A stretch of 16,446 bases of DNA, taken from an uncultured Lachnospiraceae bacterium (GTDB taxonomy: Bacteria; Bacillota; Clostridia; Lachnospirales; Lachnospiraceae). Where the stretch lies: positions 1 through 16,446 of the forward strand of contig USJG01000037.1 in NCBI GenBank assembly GCA_900554925.1, given 5' to 3'. The translations under genes and the position numbers were made by a program. The notes below the pieces were generated by a model. That model was not told where the DNA came from. It worked only from the letters and a program-made list of their open reading frames with translations, and did not search any database. Of this stretch, positions 1-8,348 are shown piece by piece (position 1 is the first letter of the stretch; each line of letters opens with the position of its first letter).

Positions 1-36
1 TAGTATTATAAAGTAAAATCCAAATCTTTTCATCCT

Positions 37-1080
37 TTAAGGCAATATTTCCATGAAATAATTCATAAAATTACTGCCTATGATACCTTTAACACACTCA
101 TCGTCCATCCCTCTTTGCAGCAATGCCGCGCTTACCAAGGGCACCTGCCCATGGTTTAAAAGACAGTCGTCCCTGCCTGTATAGCATTCTCCCTTTAATG
201 CTGCCCGTGCGCGGTCATAAGAATCACACAGGTCAAATCCATATCCCACATGCTCTGGCCCTGCCTTCTCCACCTCATATTCTATGTGACGGCAAAGCAT
301 TTCCAGATGATTTCCCTTATGAGAGCCTGCAATGTATTTACATCCGTTCATTCCCATGATACCGCCCTTAGATGCCAGAGCTTCCATTTGTTCATCTGTC
401 AGATTTCGATAATTGTCATATATTTTTCTGCTGCCGGAATGAGTTGCAATAAAGGGTTTTTCTGCTGCCTTACAAACTCCGGCAAAGCCTTCATCATTTA
501 GATGGCTTACATCCAGAAACATGGACAGCTCCTCCAGCTTTTTTACAGCTCTTATCCCAGCGTCGGTCAGTCCTCCCGGTATCTGTTTATATTCCGATGC
601 CTTACAGCATCCGGTTGCCAGGGCGTTGGCTCTGCTCCAGGTTAAAGAAGCCCCTCTTACTCCCAGCTCATACAGGGTTTCCAGCTTATCGATGTCTTCC
701 CCTATACAGTCAAGCCCTTCCATATAGATCATGATACCTAGTTTATTTTCCTCTGAAAGCTTATCAAGGTCACTTCCTCTTTCAATTAGCACCACCTCAT
801 CAAGGCCCTTCATATCTGCCTTTAATGCCGCAATCTGATTCAGCGCATTTTCCCACGCATTTTTCAGATTTCCGTTTTCCACATAAATTGAAGAGACCAC
901 CAGGTTGATTCCTGATCTTTGAAAATTGTGCAGATAGTAATTTTTAATAATCTCACTTTCTTTCGCCTGGTTTCTTAAAAGAATCTCTCCTGCCAGGTCT
1001 AAATGGGCATCCACTACCGGATTTGCCCGGTGCAGTTCCAACGCCTGATTTAAATATTCTTCCTGAATCTTAATATCCAT
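37..1080 (-). CDS. Membrane dipeptidase-like peptidase, family M19
   Basis: A 347-residue zinc-dependent dipeptidase of the renal dipeptidase (M19) family, which cleaves dipeptides, often with broad or D-amino-acid tolerance. The family's metal ligands are all visible: His26 and Asp28 (AHLD), the bridging Glu121 (YMEG), His193 (DVSH) and His214 (ATHSGSR). Asp283 (YGFD) matches the catalytic Asp. The motif LTWSRANALATG near 146-157 is also typical. There is no signal peptide or membrane segment, so it should be cytoplasmic. The ATG is preceded by GAGG about four bases upstream, a close but usable site. It lies beyond the terminator at 1117-1145, so it is probably not part of the polysaccharide operon, and its own promoter is not obvious in the 109-bp gap. 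Family assignment is secure; the natural substrate is unknown. Confidence 0.93.
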   Translation of the reverse strand: MDIKIQEEYLNQALELHRANPVVDAHLDLAGEILLRNQAKESEIIKNYYLHNFQRSGINLVVSSIYVENGNLKNAWENALNQIAALKADMKGLDEVVLIERGSDLDKLSEENKLGIMIYMEGLDCIGEDIDKLETLYELGVRGASLTWSRANALATGCCKASEYKQIPGGLTDAGIRAVKKLEELSMFLDVSHLNDEGFAGVCKAAEKPFIATHSGSRKIYDNYRNLTDEQMEALASKGGIMGMNGCKYIAGSHKGNHLEMLCRHIEYEVEKAGPEHVGYGFDLCDSYDRARAALKGECYTGRDDCLLNHGQVPLVSAALLQRGMDDECVKGIIGSNFMNYFMEILP

Positions 1081-1116
1081 TTTTCCTCACATCCGGACCA
1101 TTGCCGCACAAACGAA

Positions 1117-1145
1117 AAGGTGCACTGTAAACTCCAATGCACCTT
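1117..1145 (-). terminator. Rho-independent terminator after the polysaccharide operon
   Basis: Read on the minus strand, AAGGTGCA and TGCACCTT form an 8-bp perfect stem around a 13-base loop, followed by TTTTCGTTT. It sits about 45 bases past the stop of the dehydratase gene, so it marks the end of the polysaccharide operon and separates it from the dipeptidase gene. The loop is rather long, so efficiency may be moderate. Confidence 0.75.
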
Positions 1146-1189
1146 ATTTTGATTCTTAATCTAACTATATGCAGTTATCTTAAATTTTT

Positions 1190-2188
1190 TTACTTTTCCA
1201 GATCAACTGTCTTAAGAAGTTCCCGAATATCCTCAACACTGAGCCATTCCTTATTATTGCCGGAGCTGTAGGAAAATCCTTCTTCCACTTTACGTCCGTT
1301 CATGTTAATTTTCTGCTTGTCATTCCAAATAACCTGAGGATATACGATAAAGTGTTTGTCATATTCATAAGTAGTTGCAGAATCTTCCACTGTTACCATG
1401 ATTTCGTGAAGCTTCTCTCCGGGACGAATACCGATTTCAGGCATCTTACATTCCGGAAGCATTGCCTGGGCCAGATCAGTTACCTTAAAAGAAGGGATCT
1501 TGCTGATAAAGGTTTCTCCTCCGGTTGCTTCCTCCAAAGCTTTAATAACCAGTTCAACGCCCTGGGTTAAACTGATCCAGAAACGTGTCATGCGATAATC
1601 AGTGATGGGCAGCTCTGTACCGCCATTCTTAATGATATTATGGAACACCGGAATAATTGATCCGCGGCTTCCTGCCACATTCCCATACCGGACAATAGAA
1701 AAATTAATGTCCTTGGAACCGGCATAGGCGTTTGCTGCAATAAACAGTTTATCGGAAACCAGCTTGGTGCCTCCATAAAGGTTCACCGGATTAACAGCTT
1801 TATCTGTAGAAAGTGCCACCACCTTCTTTACACCGGAATCAAGGGCCGCGTCAATAACGTTCTGCGCTCCGTGAATATTGGTCTTAATGGCTTCATTAGG
1901 ATTATATTCACATGCCGGCACCTGCTTTAAGGCGGCAGCGTGAACCACATAATCCACACCTTCAAAAGCTCTCTTTAACCTTTCTTTATCTCTCACATCG
2001 CCAATAAAAAATCTGAGCTTGTCCTTATACTCCTTAAACTCACTCTCCATCATAAACTGCTTAAATTCATCTCTGGAGTATATGATAATCTTCTTTGGGT
2101 CATAATTTGCAAGCACATATTTTGTGAAGCATTTGCCAAAGGAACCTGTTCCGCCTGTAATAAGTATTGTCTTGTTATCCAGTAACAT
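1190..2188 (-). CDS. pseB: Inverting UDP-GlcNAc 4,6-dehydratase (PseB/CapE type)
   Basis: A 332-residue short-chain dehydrogenase/reductase of the soluble PseB/CapE group. These enzymes convert UDP-GlcNAc to UDP-2-acetamido-2,6-dideoxy-L-arabino-hexos-4-ulose, the first step to several L-configured or 6-deoxy amino sugars. Visible are the Rossmann glycine motif TGGTGSFG (11-18), HAAALKQVP (83-91), and the active-site block STDKA (127-131) with YGGTK (138-142), giving the Asp-Lys and Tyr-Lys residues used by PseB. Unlike FlaA1/CapD-type membrane dehydratases it has no N-terminal membrane region. GGAGG lies eight bases before the ATG. It is last in the operon and has its own putative promoter at 2243-2271. 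No partner aminotransferase (PseC) or reductase/epimerase (CapF/CapG) is in the window, so the final sugar cannot be deduced. The dehydratase role is confident; the symbol denotes the reaction type, not proof of pseudaminic acid synthesis. Confidence 0.9.
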   Translation of the reverse strand: MLLDNKTILITGGTGSFGKCFTKYVLANYDPKKIIIYSRDEFKQFMMESEFKEYKDKLRFFIGDVRDKERLKRAFEGVDYVVHAAALKQVPACEYNPNEAIKTNIHGAQNVIDAALDSGVKKVVALSTDKAVNPVNLYGGTKLVSDKLFIAANAYAGSKDINFSIVRYGNVAGSRGSIIPVFHNIIKNGGTELPITDYRMTRFWISLTQGVELVIKALEEATGGETFISKIPSFKVTDLAQAMLPECKMPEIGIRPGEKLHEIMVTVEDSATTYEYDKHFIVYPQVIWNDKQKINMNGRKVEEGFSYSSGNNKEWLSVEDIRELLKTVDLEK

Positions 2189-2242
2189 TTATATTGCCTC
2201 CACATATTATTTAATATCTGATATGAAATTCACTTGTAATAC

Positions 2243-2271
2243 ATTCTAACATGAATGCGTAATAACAGCAA
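2243..2271 (-). promoter_or_regulatory. Putative sigma-70 (SigA-type) promoter for the dehydratase gene
   Basis: On the minus strand TTGCTG (2266-2271), a 17-base spacer and TAGAAT (2243-2248) line up, with TG one base upstream of the -10, giving an extended -10 element. The -35 matches consensus at only three of six positions. It lies in the 120-bp gap between the GT-C gene and the dehydratase gene, the largest gap in the operon, where no terminator is visible. The dehydratase is therefore probably expressed both by readthrough and from here. Confidence 0.55.
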
Positions 2272-2308
2272 ATTCTTTTTATTTTCCCTGTAATTACTAT
2301 ATCCTATA

Positions 2309-3961
2309 TTATTCCATCTCATACAAAGTCCACAGCCCCTTTTGAGCTACCACATTATAAGTGCTAAGGCTGCTGTTTCCTTCAAGCAGTCCTTTAAGGC
2401 ACTCTTCTTCCTTCCCATCATAGTCGGCAACATAAACCAGCAGCCTCTTGCTTTCCGTAATGGTTTTATCCGTAACAGGCTCTGGGTTTCCCTGACTTGC
2501 CAGATACACTCTGGGATATTTCATAAGTTCATCGGACAGCCACCAGACATGATCGGAAGAAGCATCATTATAAAATACCACCACAGGTTCCTGCTTATGA
2601 GCTTCCACAAATTCCATAATTTCCTTTTCTTCCTCATAGAGGAAAAAAACTTTTTCGTTTTTCAGCGCAGCGCCGTTCATAACCGCCACTGCCAGAATGA
2701 TCGCCGCAGTAAGTGCACAGACAGCCCCTTTACTGCCATCTGCCTTTCCTTTGCCCCACTGTCGCAAAAGCTCCAGCACAGACATCCACAGCCCATACAA
2801 AATAAGAAATAGCAAAATTCCATAAATGGGAAGCTGGTATCGGTTAGAGGTTTCTCCCAGCAGCAACGCGGTTTTGGATATGGTAAAAAAGTAACCTGCA
2901 CAGGTAAACAGCAACAGCCCCAGGGCGGCATTAAAGCCTCCTGGTTTTTCTTTTTTTCTCTTTCTTAAATACAGGGTCGTTACACCTGCCATACAGATAA
3001 CCAAAAGCCACAGGCTTAATGTGCCATTCATCACATAGTCGTCAAATAACCCGCTAAAAAACCGGAGCCTTCCCCAGGTATTTGATGCGTCGCTAAATTC
3101 GCTGACCGCTTCCGTTCCTCTATAGCCCCGGAATATATGGGACAGGCTGGCAGGATAATAACAGATTGCCAGTCCTAATCCTACTGCGCAGGTAAGAATA
3201 TAGGAAAGCAGCTCCTTTCTCTTTTTATTTTTAAGCAGCAGAAAGCAAAAACCTGCTCCCAAAAAGAAATGAAAGATCAGATAGTAATACTGTGTTAAAA
3301 ACCCGAGAAATACCGTGATTCCAAGGGGAAGAAAAAAGCTTCTTATCCTGAAATCCCCTTTTGTCACAGCCCGTAAATGCAAATCCATGCACAGCAGTAT
3401 AAACAGGGTAAGCCACTGATACATTCGGATAAACATGACCCCGGAAATTACTGCTGCGCTAAATCCCCATGAAAAGCAAGTCAAAAATGCCAGAATTTTT
3501 CCCCACTTATCCTTCTTAGCCCCCTCATTTTCCTGATTCACTGTCAGATAAACGCCATAAGCCAGCAGTAAATAAGAGCCTATATAAGCGATCAGATTCA
3601 CACTAATTCCCAGCCACTTGCTGAATACCCCCGGAAACAGTGAACAGACTGTATGAAAAATATAATAATATACTGGGGGATGCACGTCCCAGGACTGCAT
3701 CAGCTTGACCACTCCATAACGGAACTGTTCTCCGGGAAGCACCACAAAATCATTTCTAAGCTCGTCCCTGTCCATCCACTGCCTGTCATTTACGAAAAGA
3801 CCTGCTGTCTTGTTGGTTGAATAATAGGTATAAAGCTCATCCTCATGGAAACCTGCCTTCCTGCTGCCATAATAAAACAGGCATAATAGCTGCAAAAAAA
3901 GCAGTATTCCCATGGCCAGTCCAAAAATTAAGTTTGCTTTTTTCCCTGAAACTTTCTTCAT
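2309..3961 (-). CDS. GT-C integral membrane glycosyltransferase (GT39/PMT_2/ArnT-like)
   Basis: A 550-residue multi-pass membrane protein with about ten hydrophobic segments. The first runs over residues 10-30. It is followed by an extracytoplasmic loop carrying FHEDELYTYYS (38-48), where an acidic pair sits just after the first helix, and then WDVHPPVYYY (91-100). That arrangement is the hallmark of GT-C enzymes, which take sugars from polyprenyl-phosphate donors on the outer membrane face. The C-terminal ~100 residues form a soluble domain. The start overlaps the upstream GT2 stop by four bases, implying translational coupling. A GtrB-like enzyme at 13637-14566 in the same operon could make its lipid donor, so the pair may add a side-branch sugar to the polymer or its repeat unit outside the cell. 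Donor and acceptor are not known. A polymerase role is less likely because an EpsG-type protein is present. Confidence 0.82.
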   Translation of the reverse strand: MKKVSGKKANLIFGLAMGILLFLQLLCLFYYGSRKAGFHEDELYTYYSTNKTAGLFVNDRQWMDRDELRNDFVVLPGEQFRYGVVKLMQSWDVHPPVYYYIFHTVCSLFPGVFSKWLGISVNLIAYIGSYLLLAYGVYLTVNQENEGAKKDKWGKILAFLTCFSWGFSAAVISGVMFIRMYQWLTLFILLCMDLHLRAVTKGDFRIRSFFLPLGITVFLGFLTQYYYLIFHFFLGAGFCFLLLKNKKRKELLSYILTCAVGLGLAICYYPASLSHIFRGYRGTEAVSEFSDASNTWGRLRFFSGLFDDYVMNGTLSLWLLVICMAGVTTLYLRKRKKEKPGGFNAALGLLLFTCAGYFFTISKTALLLGETSNRYQLPIYGILLFLILYGLWMSVLELLRQWGKGKADGSKGAVCALTAAIILAVAVMNGAALKNEKVFFLYEEEKEIMEFVEAHKQEPVVVFYNDASSDHVWWLSDELMKYPRVYLASQGNPEPVTDKTITESKRLLVYVADYDGKEEECLKGLLEGNSSLSTYNVVAQKGLWTLYEME

Positions 3962-4977
3962 CCCTGTTTTCCCTTTAATAATCTATGTACTTTCCGAACA
4001 AACTTAGGAGCTGTTCCCAAAAGCAAAAGATACACTTTATTCTTTTTGGTAAGATAAGGAGAGGTGCGCACGTCCTTTTTGTGTTTCCTTAAATATTTTT
4101 TTACCTGTAAATAAAATTCATTGTCTCTGTTCATAAGAGAGATTGGAATATGCAGCATATAATCCAGTCTCTGAAAAAGCCCAAACCGCATTGCCTCCGG
4201 CAAAAGCTCAGGATATTCTTTCTCCACGATCTCATAAACTCTGTCCGCGTTTTTTACAATATCCGTAAATACCTGCGGAAATTCCTCTCTGCTGCGGGTC
4301 CTGGTATTGCTTCCATAACGGTAAAAAACATGGTAATCCTGCTGCGGCAGAATTGCCACCGCCGGAATCTTAGGCAATAACCTTACAAGCAAATAAAAAT
4401 CTTCATTTAACTCCCCTTCCGGAAAACGCTCTTCCTTAAGAAGCGATGCATGAATAAGTTTTGTGCAAAAAGAGCAGTCTCCCCGATGAAGAAGAAGCTC
4501 TCTCATAAAATGCTGACATTCCCAAAGCTCCGGCTCCCTGGGTGGTTCGCAGACATTGGGCAGCAGATTTCCTTCCTCATCAATTTCATCACGGGAGGTC
4601 TGCACCATTAACAGATTTTCCAAAAGGGCAACGCTAAGAAGCCTTTCATACATTTCAGGCTCTATATAATCGTCACTGTCCACAAAACCGATATAATCTC
4701 CCCTGGCCTTTGAAATCCCAAGATTTCTGGCTGAGGAGGAGCCTCCGTTTTCTTTGTGGAACACTTTTATCCTCTTATCCTCCAGCGCCATCTTTTCCGC
4801 CAGCGCGCCGCTGTTATCGGTGGAACCGTCATCCACAAGAATGATCTCAAGATTTCGGTAAGTCTGCCTTCGTATGGAATTTACACATCTGGGAAGCAGA
4901 TCAACGATATTGTAAACCGGTACGATCACGCTGATCAGCACGGGCTTTCTTTCCTCTTCCAAAGTATGACCTTCCAT
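3958..4977 (-). CDS. Glycosyltransferase family 2 (GT-A fold)
   Basis: A 339-residue GT2 enzyme expected to add one sugar from a nucleotide-sugar donor to the lipid-linked repeat unit at the cytoplasmic face. Residues 16-23 give SVIVPVYN, followed by VDDGSTD (48-54), NGGSSSARNLG (77-87) and the metal-binding DXD motif in GFVDSDDYI (97-105). The N-terminal half is the catalytic GT-A domain; the C-terminal half is basic and less conserved, with no convincing membrane span. The ATG follows directly on the stop of the upstream GT4 gene, and the stop overlaps the next gene, so it is embedded in a coupled series. AGAGG lies shortly before the start. Family is certain; the sugar and linkage cannot be read from the sequence. 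Confidence 0.92.
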   Translation of the reverse strand: MEGHTLEEERKPVLISVIVPVYNIVDLLPRCVNSIRRQTYRNLEIILVDDGSTDNSGALAEKMALEDKRIKVFHKENGGSSSARNLGISKARGDYIGFVDSDDYIEPEMYERLLSVALLENLLMVQTSRDEIDEEGNLLPNVCEPPREPELWECQHFMRELLLHRGDCSFCTKLIHASLLKEERFPEGELNEDFYLLVRLLPKIPAVAILPQQDYHVFYRYGSNTRTRSREEFPQVFTDIVKNADRVYEIVEKEYPELLPEAMRFGLFQRLDYMLHIPISLMNRDNEFYLQVKKYLRKHKKDVRTSPYLTKKNKVYLLLLGTAPKFVRKVHRLLKGKQG

Positions 4978-6225
4978 CTATCCTCTCATTCCTTTCCTGG
5001 TTCTGGTATTATCTGCATCTTTCAACATCCACTGATACATCTTCTTCGGTGCAACTACCGGTGCCGGACTTAAAGGTCCCTCCCCGGCCGGACTGATCCT
5101 GCCCTCCTTAAGCGCTTCTATCATACGGATAAGCTCTTTTGCCGCATGAGGCGCATTCCACAACCCCACAATGGTCTGGTATGCTTCCCTTCCCATCTGC
5201 TCCCGCTCTTTTGGGTTTTCTGCCAGATACCTGACTGCTTCCTCCATCTTTTCATAGCTTCCATCCGGATATACCAGCCCGTTTTTCTTATGCTGTATCA
5301 GATAGGGAACAGCCCCTGCCTGCACATTGGCCACCACCGCGCATCCGCTGTTCATGGCTTCATTTACCACCGCGCCCCAGCCCTCTAAATGGTTGCTGGT
5401 AAAAACATGGATATGACTCTTTTCCATGATAGCGCGCACTTCATCAGGAGTCTTAAATCCATAAAAGGTAATTTCATCCTCCACTCCATATTCCCTGGCG
5501 AGAGCTTTCAGCTCCGGCTCCATTTCGCCGTTTCCTACCATATGGATATGAAACCGTACGGGCCGATGTTTTCTATCAGGGGATGGCTTATGGCTGCCTT
5601 CCTTAAGGCTCTTTGCCAGCCGGAGCATATATTCCGGATGCTTTAGAGGAATAAAACGCCCGGCCCATACAATGTGAATCTGCCCGTCCCCGCTCTTCAT
5701 GCACTTTAGCTGCTCTTCTTCATAATATCTGACCTCCGGGAAATATCCCCATTTGAACATTTTCCCCGGATAAGCATGGATCAGGTGGAAATCAGAAGGT
5801 ACATAAGCCCCTGCACATAAAAGATAGACCGGTTTTTTCCTGTATCTGGTATGCTCCCTGTACTTATGCAGCAGCCCTTTGGGAGAAATGGCCTTCCATT
5901 GGCCTTCCCTGTAAAGCCGCTCGCTGACACGGATAGTCAGCTTTCCCGCATTTAACCGCTGCTGGACTAAATCCTCACGTTCACTCCATCCCGCAAGCAG
6001 CACGTCGCTTTCCATGATCAGTTTCCTGCAATACTCCTCATCTTCATAAAGAAAAGACACATAAGGAAGTTTTTCGCCTTCCCTGCTCCATCCCATTAAA
6101 AGCCTTTCCTGTTCCATAGGCTTAGTCTGAATAAAATGATAGTCCTCTCCCAAAAGCTCATAGCAGGCGTTGGAAAAAGGAATCTGGTGATGGTTAATAT
6201 AATTGGATATAAATGTAACTGTCAT
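4978..6225 (-). CDS. Glycosyltransferase family 4 (GT-B fold)
   Basis: A 415-residue retaining GT4 enzyme. The C-terminal Rossmann-like domain is clear: VWAGRFIPLKHPEYM (186-200) provides the phosphate-binding Arg and Lys, HMVGNGEMEPEL follows near 228, and EGWGAVVNE (281-289) is the E-x7-E signature. Next come AVVAN and a late YPDGSYEKMEEAV segment. A short polar, basic stretch around 208-223 (rich in Lys, His, Arg, Pro) interrupts the domain and looks like a lineage-specific loop. The start overlaps the upstream GT4 stop by four bases (ATGA), with AAAGGGA as the ribosome binding site. It should work at the cytoplasmic face on the undecaprenyl-linked oligosaccharide. Donor and linkage are unknown. 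Confidence 0.92.
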   Translation of the reverse strand: MTVTFISNYINHHQIPFSNACYELLGEDYHFIQTKPMEQERLLMGWSREGEKLPYVSFLYEDEEYCRKLIMESDVLLAGWSEREDLVQQRLNAGKLTIRVSERLYREGQWKAISPKGLLHKYREHTRYRKKPVYLLCAGAYVPSDFHLIHAYPGKMFKWGYFPEVRYYEEEQLKCMKSGDGQIHIVWAGRFIPLKHPEYMLRLAKSLKEGSHKPSPDRKHRPVRFHIHMVGNGEMEPELKALAREYGVEDEITFYGFKTPDEVRAIMEKSHIHVFTSNHLEGWGAVVNEAMNSGCAVVANVQAGAVPYLIQHKKNGLVYPDGSYEKMEEAVRYLAENPKEREQMGREAYQTIVGLWNAPHAAKELIRMIEALKEGRISPAGEGPLSPAPVVAPKKMYQWMLKDADNTRTRKGMRG

Positions 6226-7502
6226 TCCCTTTCCCCTATCATACGGTATATTTCCAGCAGTCTCAAATAGTTGTTTTGTCCATCATGGGTCATATGGGCT
6301 CTTTTCCTTGCCTGGATGGAAATCCGCTCTGCCAGACAAAGGCCCTGTTCATCCTTTTCTCTGTTCCACAGGGCTTCTATCTTTTCCGCCAGTTTCGCTA
6401 CATCCCCTGCCGGGAACAGCAGTCCGTCCTTTCCGTCCGTAATCATATCCGGTATTCCTCCTACGCAGGAGGCAGCCACCGGAACCCCAAGAAGCTGTGC
6501 TTCCCCAAGGGTATTGGGAGAATTTTCCAGAACAGAAGCGCACACAAACACGCTGCATTTTAAAAACTGCTGCTTCATTTCCTGGGCGCTTAGCTTTCCG
6601 GTCATGATCACTTTATCCTCTAAGCCATATTTTCTTATAAGCGAAAGCAGATACTTTCCATAGGCGGGGAGCTTTAGCTTCTCCTTAAAATTGCTGTGAA
6701 GGGTCACACTATTGCCTGCTACCGTAAGCCTTGCATCCGGATATTTGGGCAAAAGTCTTGCCAAAGCCTCCAGCACAAAGTGCATCCCCTTTAAAGGATA
6801 GTCCCCCTGTCCCAAAAAAATACTGTGTTCCTGACAATCTGCCAACTTCCACTCTCCCTCATAAAATTCCCTGCGCATGGTTTCATTCATACTGTAATAT
6901 AACGCATTGGGATTGATTTTTGCGGTGCCTTCTCTGTCAAACCTGGTTCTTCCGGTAATGTTGCCGCAGCCTGAAATTGCCTCCGCCTCATGCTTCCCTC
7001 TTTGAATAAACTTTTCCTGCTGCTGCCTGATGGAATCTTTGCGCAGCAGATCCCTGAAGGTTACCTGCCTTTGTACTTTCTCAGGAAGTCCCGCCATATA
7101 AACTTTTGCAATTTCTCCGCAAAGCCCCTGTATGCCTATCAGCGTCTTTTGGGGATTATGAAAGATCCTTACCGCTGCCAGTGCATGAGGGAACTCTGTC
7201 CCGAAAATATGAATCATATCCGGTTTAAAATCATCAAATATCCTTGTAAAGGAAGCCTCCAGCCCCGCATCATAAATCTCCGGCGTATTCAGATTTTCCT
7301 TAAAGGAATAACAACAGACTCCCCGCACCGTAAGTTTCTGTTCTGTTTCAAGGGGAAAGCAGATTCCCAGGGTAAAGGGCGGCTTCTCATCGCAGACCCT
7401 TTCAAAAATACCGGAAAGCCAGCCCTCCCGGCTGCTGTATGGCAGATGAAGCTCCTGTCCAATTGCCGGCAGCATAATATTACAAATCCATAAAACCCTC
7501 AT
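6222..7502 (-). CDS. Glycosyltransferase family 4 (GT-B fold)
   Basis: A GT4 enzyme of 426 residues from the preferred start. The reading frame is open from an ATG at 7517, but that ATG has no good ribosome binding site, while the sixth codon (ATG at 7502, MRVLWICN) has GAGGG eight bases upstream and begins exactly at the first beta strand expected of the fold. Visible features are FKPDMIHIFGTEFPHALA (around 92-109), FLGQGDYPLKGMH (donor-site glycines and Lys), LTVAGNS, VIMTGKLSAQEM and ENSPNTLGE, the E-x7-E motif at about 326-334, followed by GVPVAAS and GGIPDMI. It overlaps the following GT4 gene by four bases. The two adjacent GT4 proteins differ strongly in sequence and presumably add different sugars. 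Specificity is unknown. Confidence 0.91.
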   Translation of the reverse strand: MRVLWICNIMLPAIGQELHLPYSSREGWLSGIFERVCDEKPPFTLGICFPLETEQKLTVRGVCCYSFKENLNTPEIYDAGLEASFTRIFDDFKPDMIHIFGTEFPHALAAVRIFHNPQKTLIGIQGLCGEIAKVYMAGLPEKVQRQVTFRDLLRKDSIRQQQEKFIQRGKHEAEAISGCGNITGRTRFDREGTAKINPNALYYSMNETMRREFYEGEWKLADCQEHSIFLGQGDYPLKGMHFVLEALARLLPKYPDARLTVAGNSVTLHSNFKEKLKLPAYGKYLLSLIRKYGLEDKVIMTGKLSAQEMKQQFLKCSVFVCASVLENSPNTLGEAQLLGVPVAASCVGGIPDMITDGKDGLLFPAGDVAKLAEKIEALWNREKDEQGLCLAERISIQARKRAHMTHDGQNNYLRLLEIYRMIGERE

Positions 7503-7518
7503 CACAATAGCCCTCATA

Positions 7519-8337
7519 TTACTTCTGTAAATACAGCATTTTTTTGAAACGGTTGTAAATTCCCGCCGTCATTTTATTTTCTGCCAGCTTCCTTCGAAGC
7601 GGCGCCAGAGTGACCCACATGATCAGCTTAAATTTAAACAGCTGGCCCCTGGGAATGTATTTCCGGGTAATCTCCCTGTGCTCTTTCCCTGACAGCTTTC
7701 GGTTTTCTCTGGTTTCGGAAAAGCCGCCCCCTTCATAATCCACGATCAAAAGCTCTGTATAATGAAAGCTTACATAAATATTTGAAAAAAAACACCATAA
7801 AAACTGCTCATAATCTGCCCTTACCTGATAGCTGGTATCAAAGGGATGAGCCATAAGAAGCATTCTGTCATAAAAGCATGCCTGATGACAGGGCACATTC
7901 CGATAACAGCCAAAGGCATCCATATGAGGATTGGAGATTACCTGCTGCCCGGTCAGGCGCTCAAAGATATTTCCGTAAAAAATACAGGGCACATCCGGGT
8001 TTTTCTCAGCTTTTATAAAATCGGCCATCCTGCCAAGTACGTTTTCAGAATAAAAACGGTCGCCGCAATTTAAAAAATAAACATACCTGCCAACAGCTCT
8101 TACCACTGCCTGATTCATGGCATCGTAAATTCCAGTGTCCCTTTTCTGAATAACAGTTACATTGCCAACTTCTTCCACAAGCATCAGCGCAATTTCCAGG
8201 GAGTCATCCTGCGAGCCTCCGTCCTTGACGATCACTTCAAAATCCCGAAAGTTCTGGGTTTCTATACTTTCCAGGGTGTCCTTTAATTTGTTCCCCGGAT
8301 TCAAACACACCACGATAATTGAAAAAAATGGATGCAT
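7519..8337 (-). CDS. Glycosyltransferase family 2, WcaE-like
   Basis: A 272-residue GT2 enzyme with FSIIVVCLN (5-13), VKDGGSQDDS (37-46) and the block DTGIYDAMNQAV (67-78). That block and the replacement of the usual DXD by FLNCGD (88-93) are characteristic of the subgroup that includes colanic-acid WcaE-type transferases. A pair of conserved cysteines and HQACFYDR follow near residues 150-160. The C-terminus is basic (many Lys/Arg after 220), consistent with peripheral membrane contact. AAGGAG lies seven bases before the ATG and overlaps the stop of the upstream polymerase gene, so translation is probably coupled. The predicted role is addition of one sugar to the lipid-linked repeat unit. 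Donor unknown. Confidence 0.9.
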   Translation of the reverse strand: MHPFFSIIVVCLNPGNKLKDTLESIETQNFRDFEVIVKDGGSQDDSLEIALMLVEEVGNVTVIQKRDTGIYDAMNQAVVRAVGRYVYFLNCGDRFYSENVLGRMADFIKAEKNPDVPCIFYGNIFERLTGQQVISNPHMDAFGCYRNVPCHQACFYDRMLLMAHPFDTSYQVRADYEQFLWCFFSNIYVSFHYTELLIVDYEGGGFSETRENRKLSGKEHREITRKYIPRGQLFKFKLIMWVTLAPLRRKLAENKMTAGIYNRFKKMLYLQK

Positions 8338-8348
8338 AATGATTCTCC

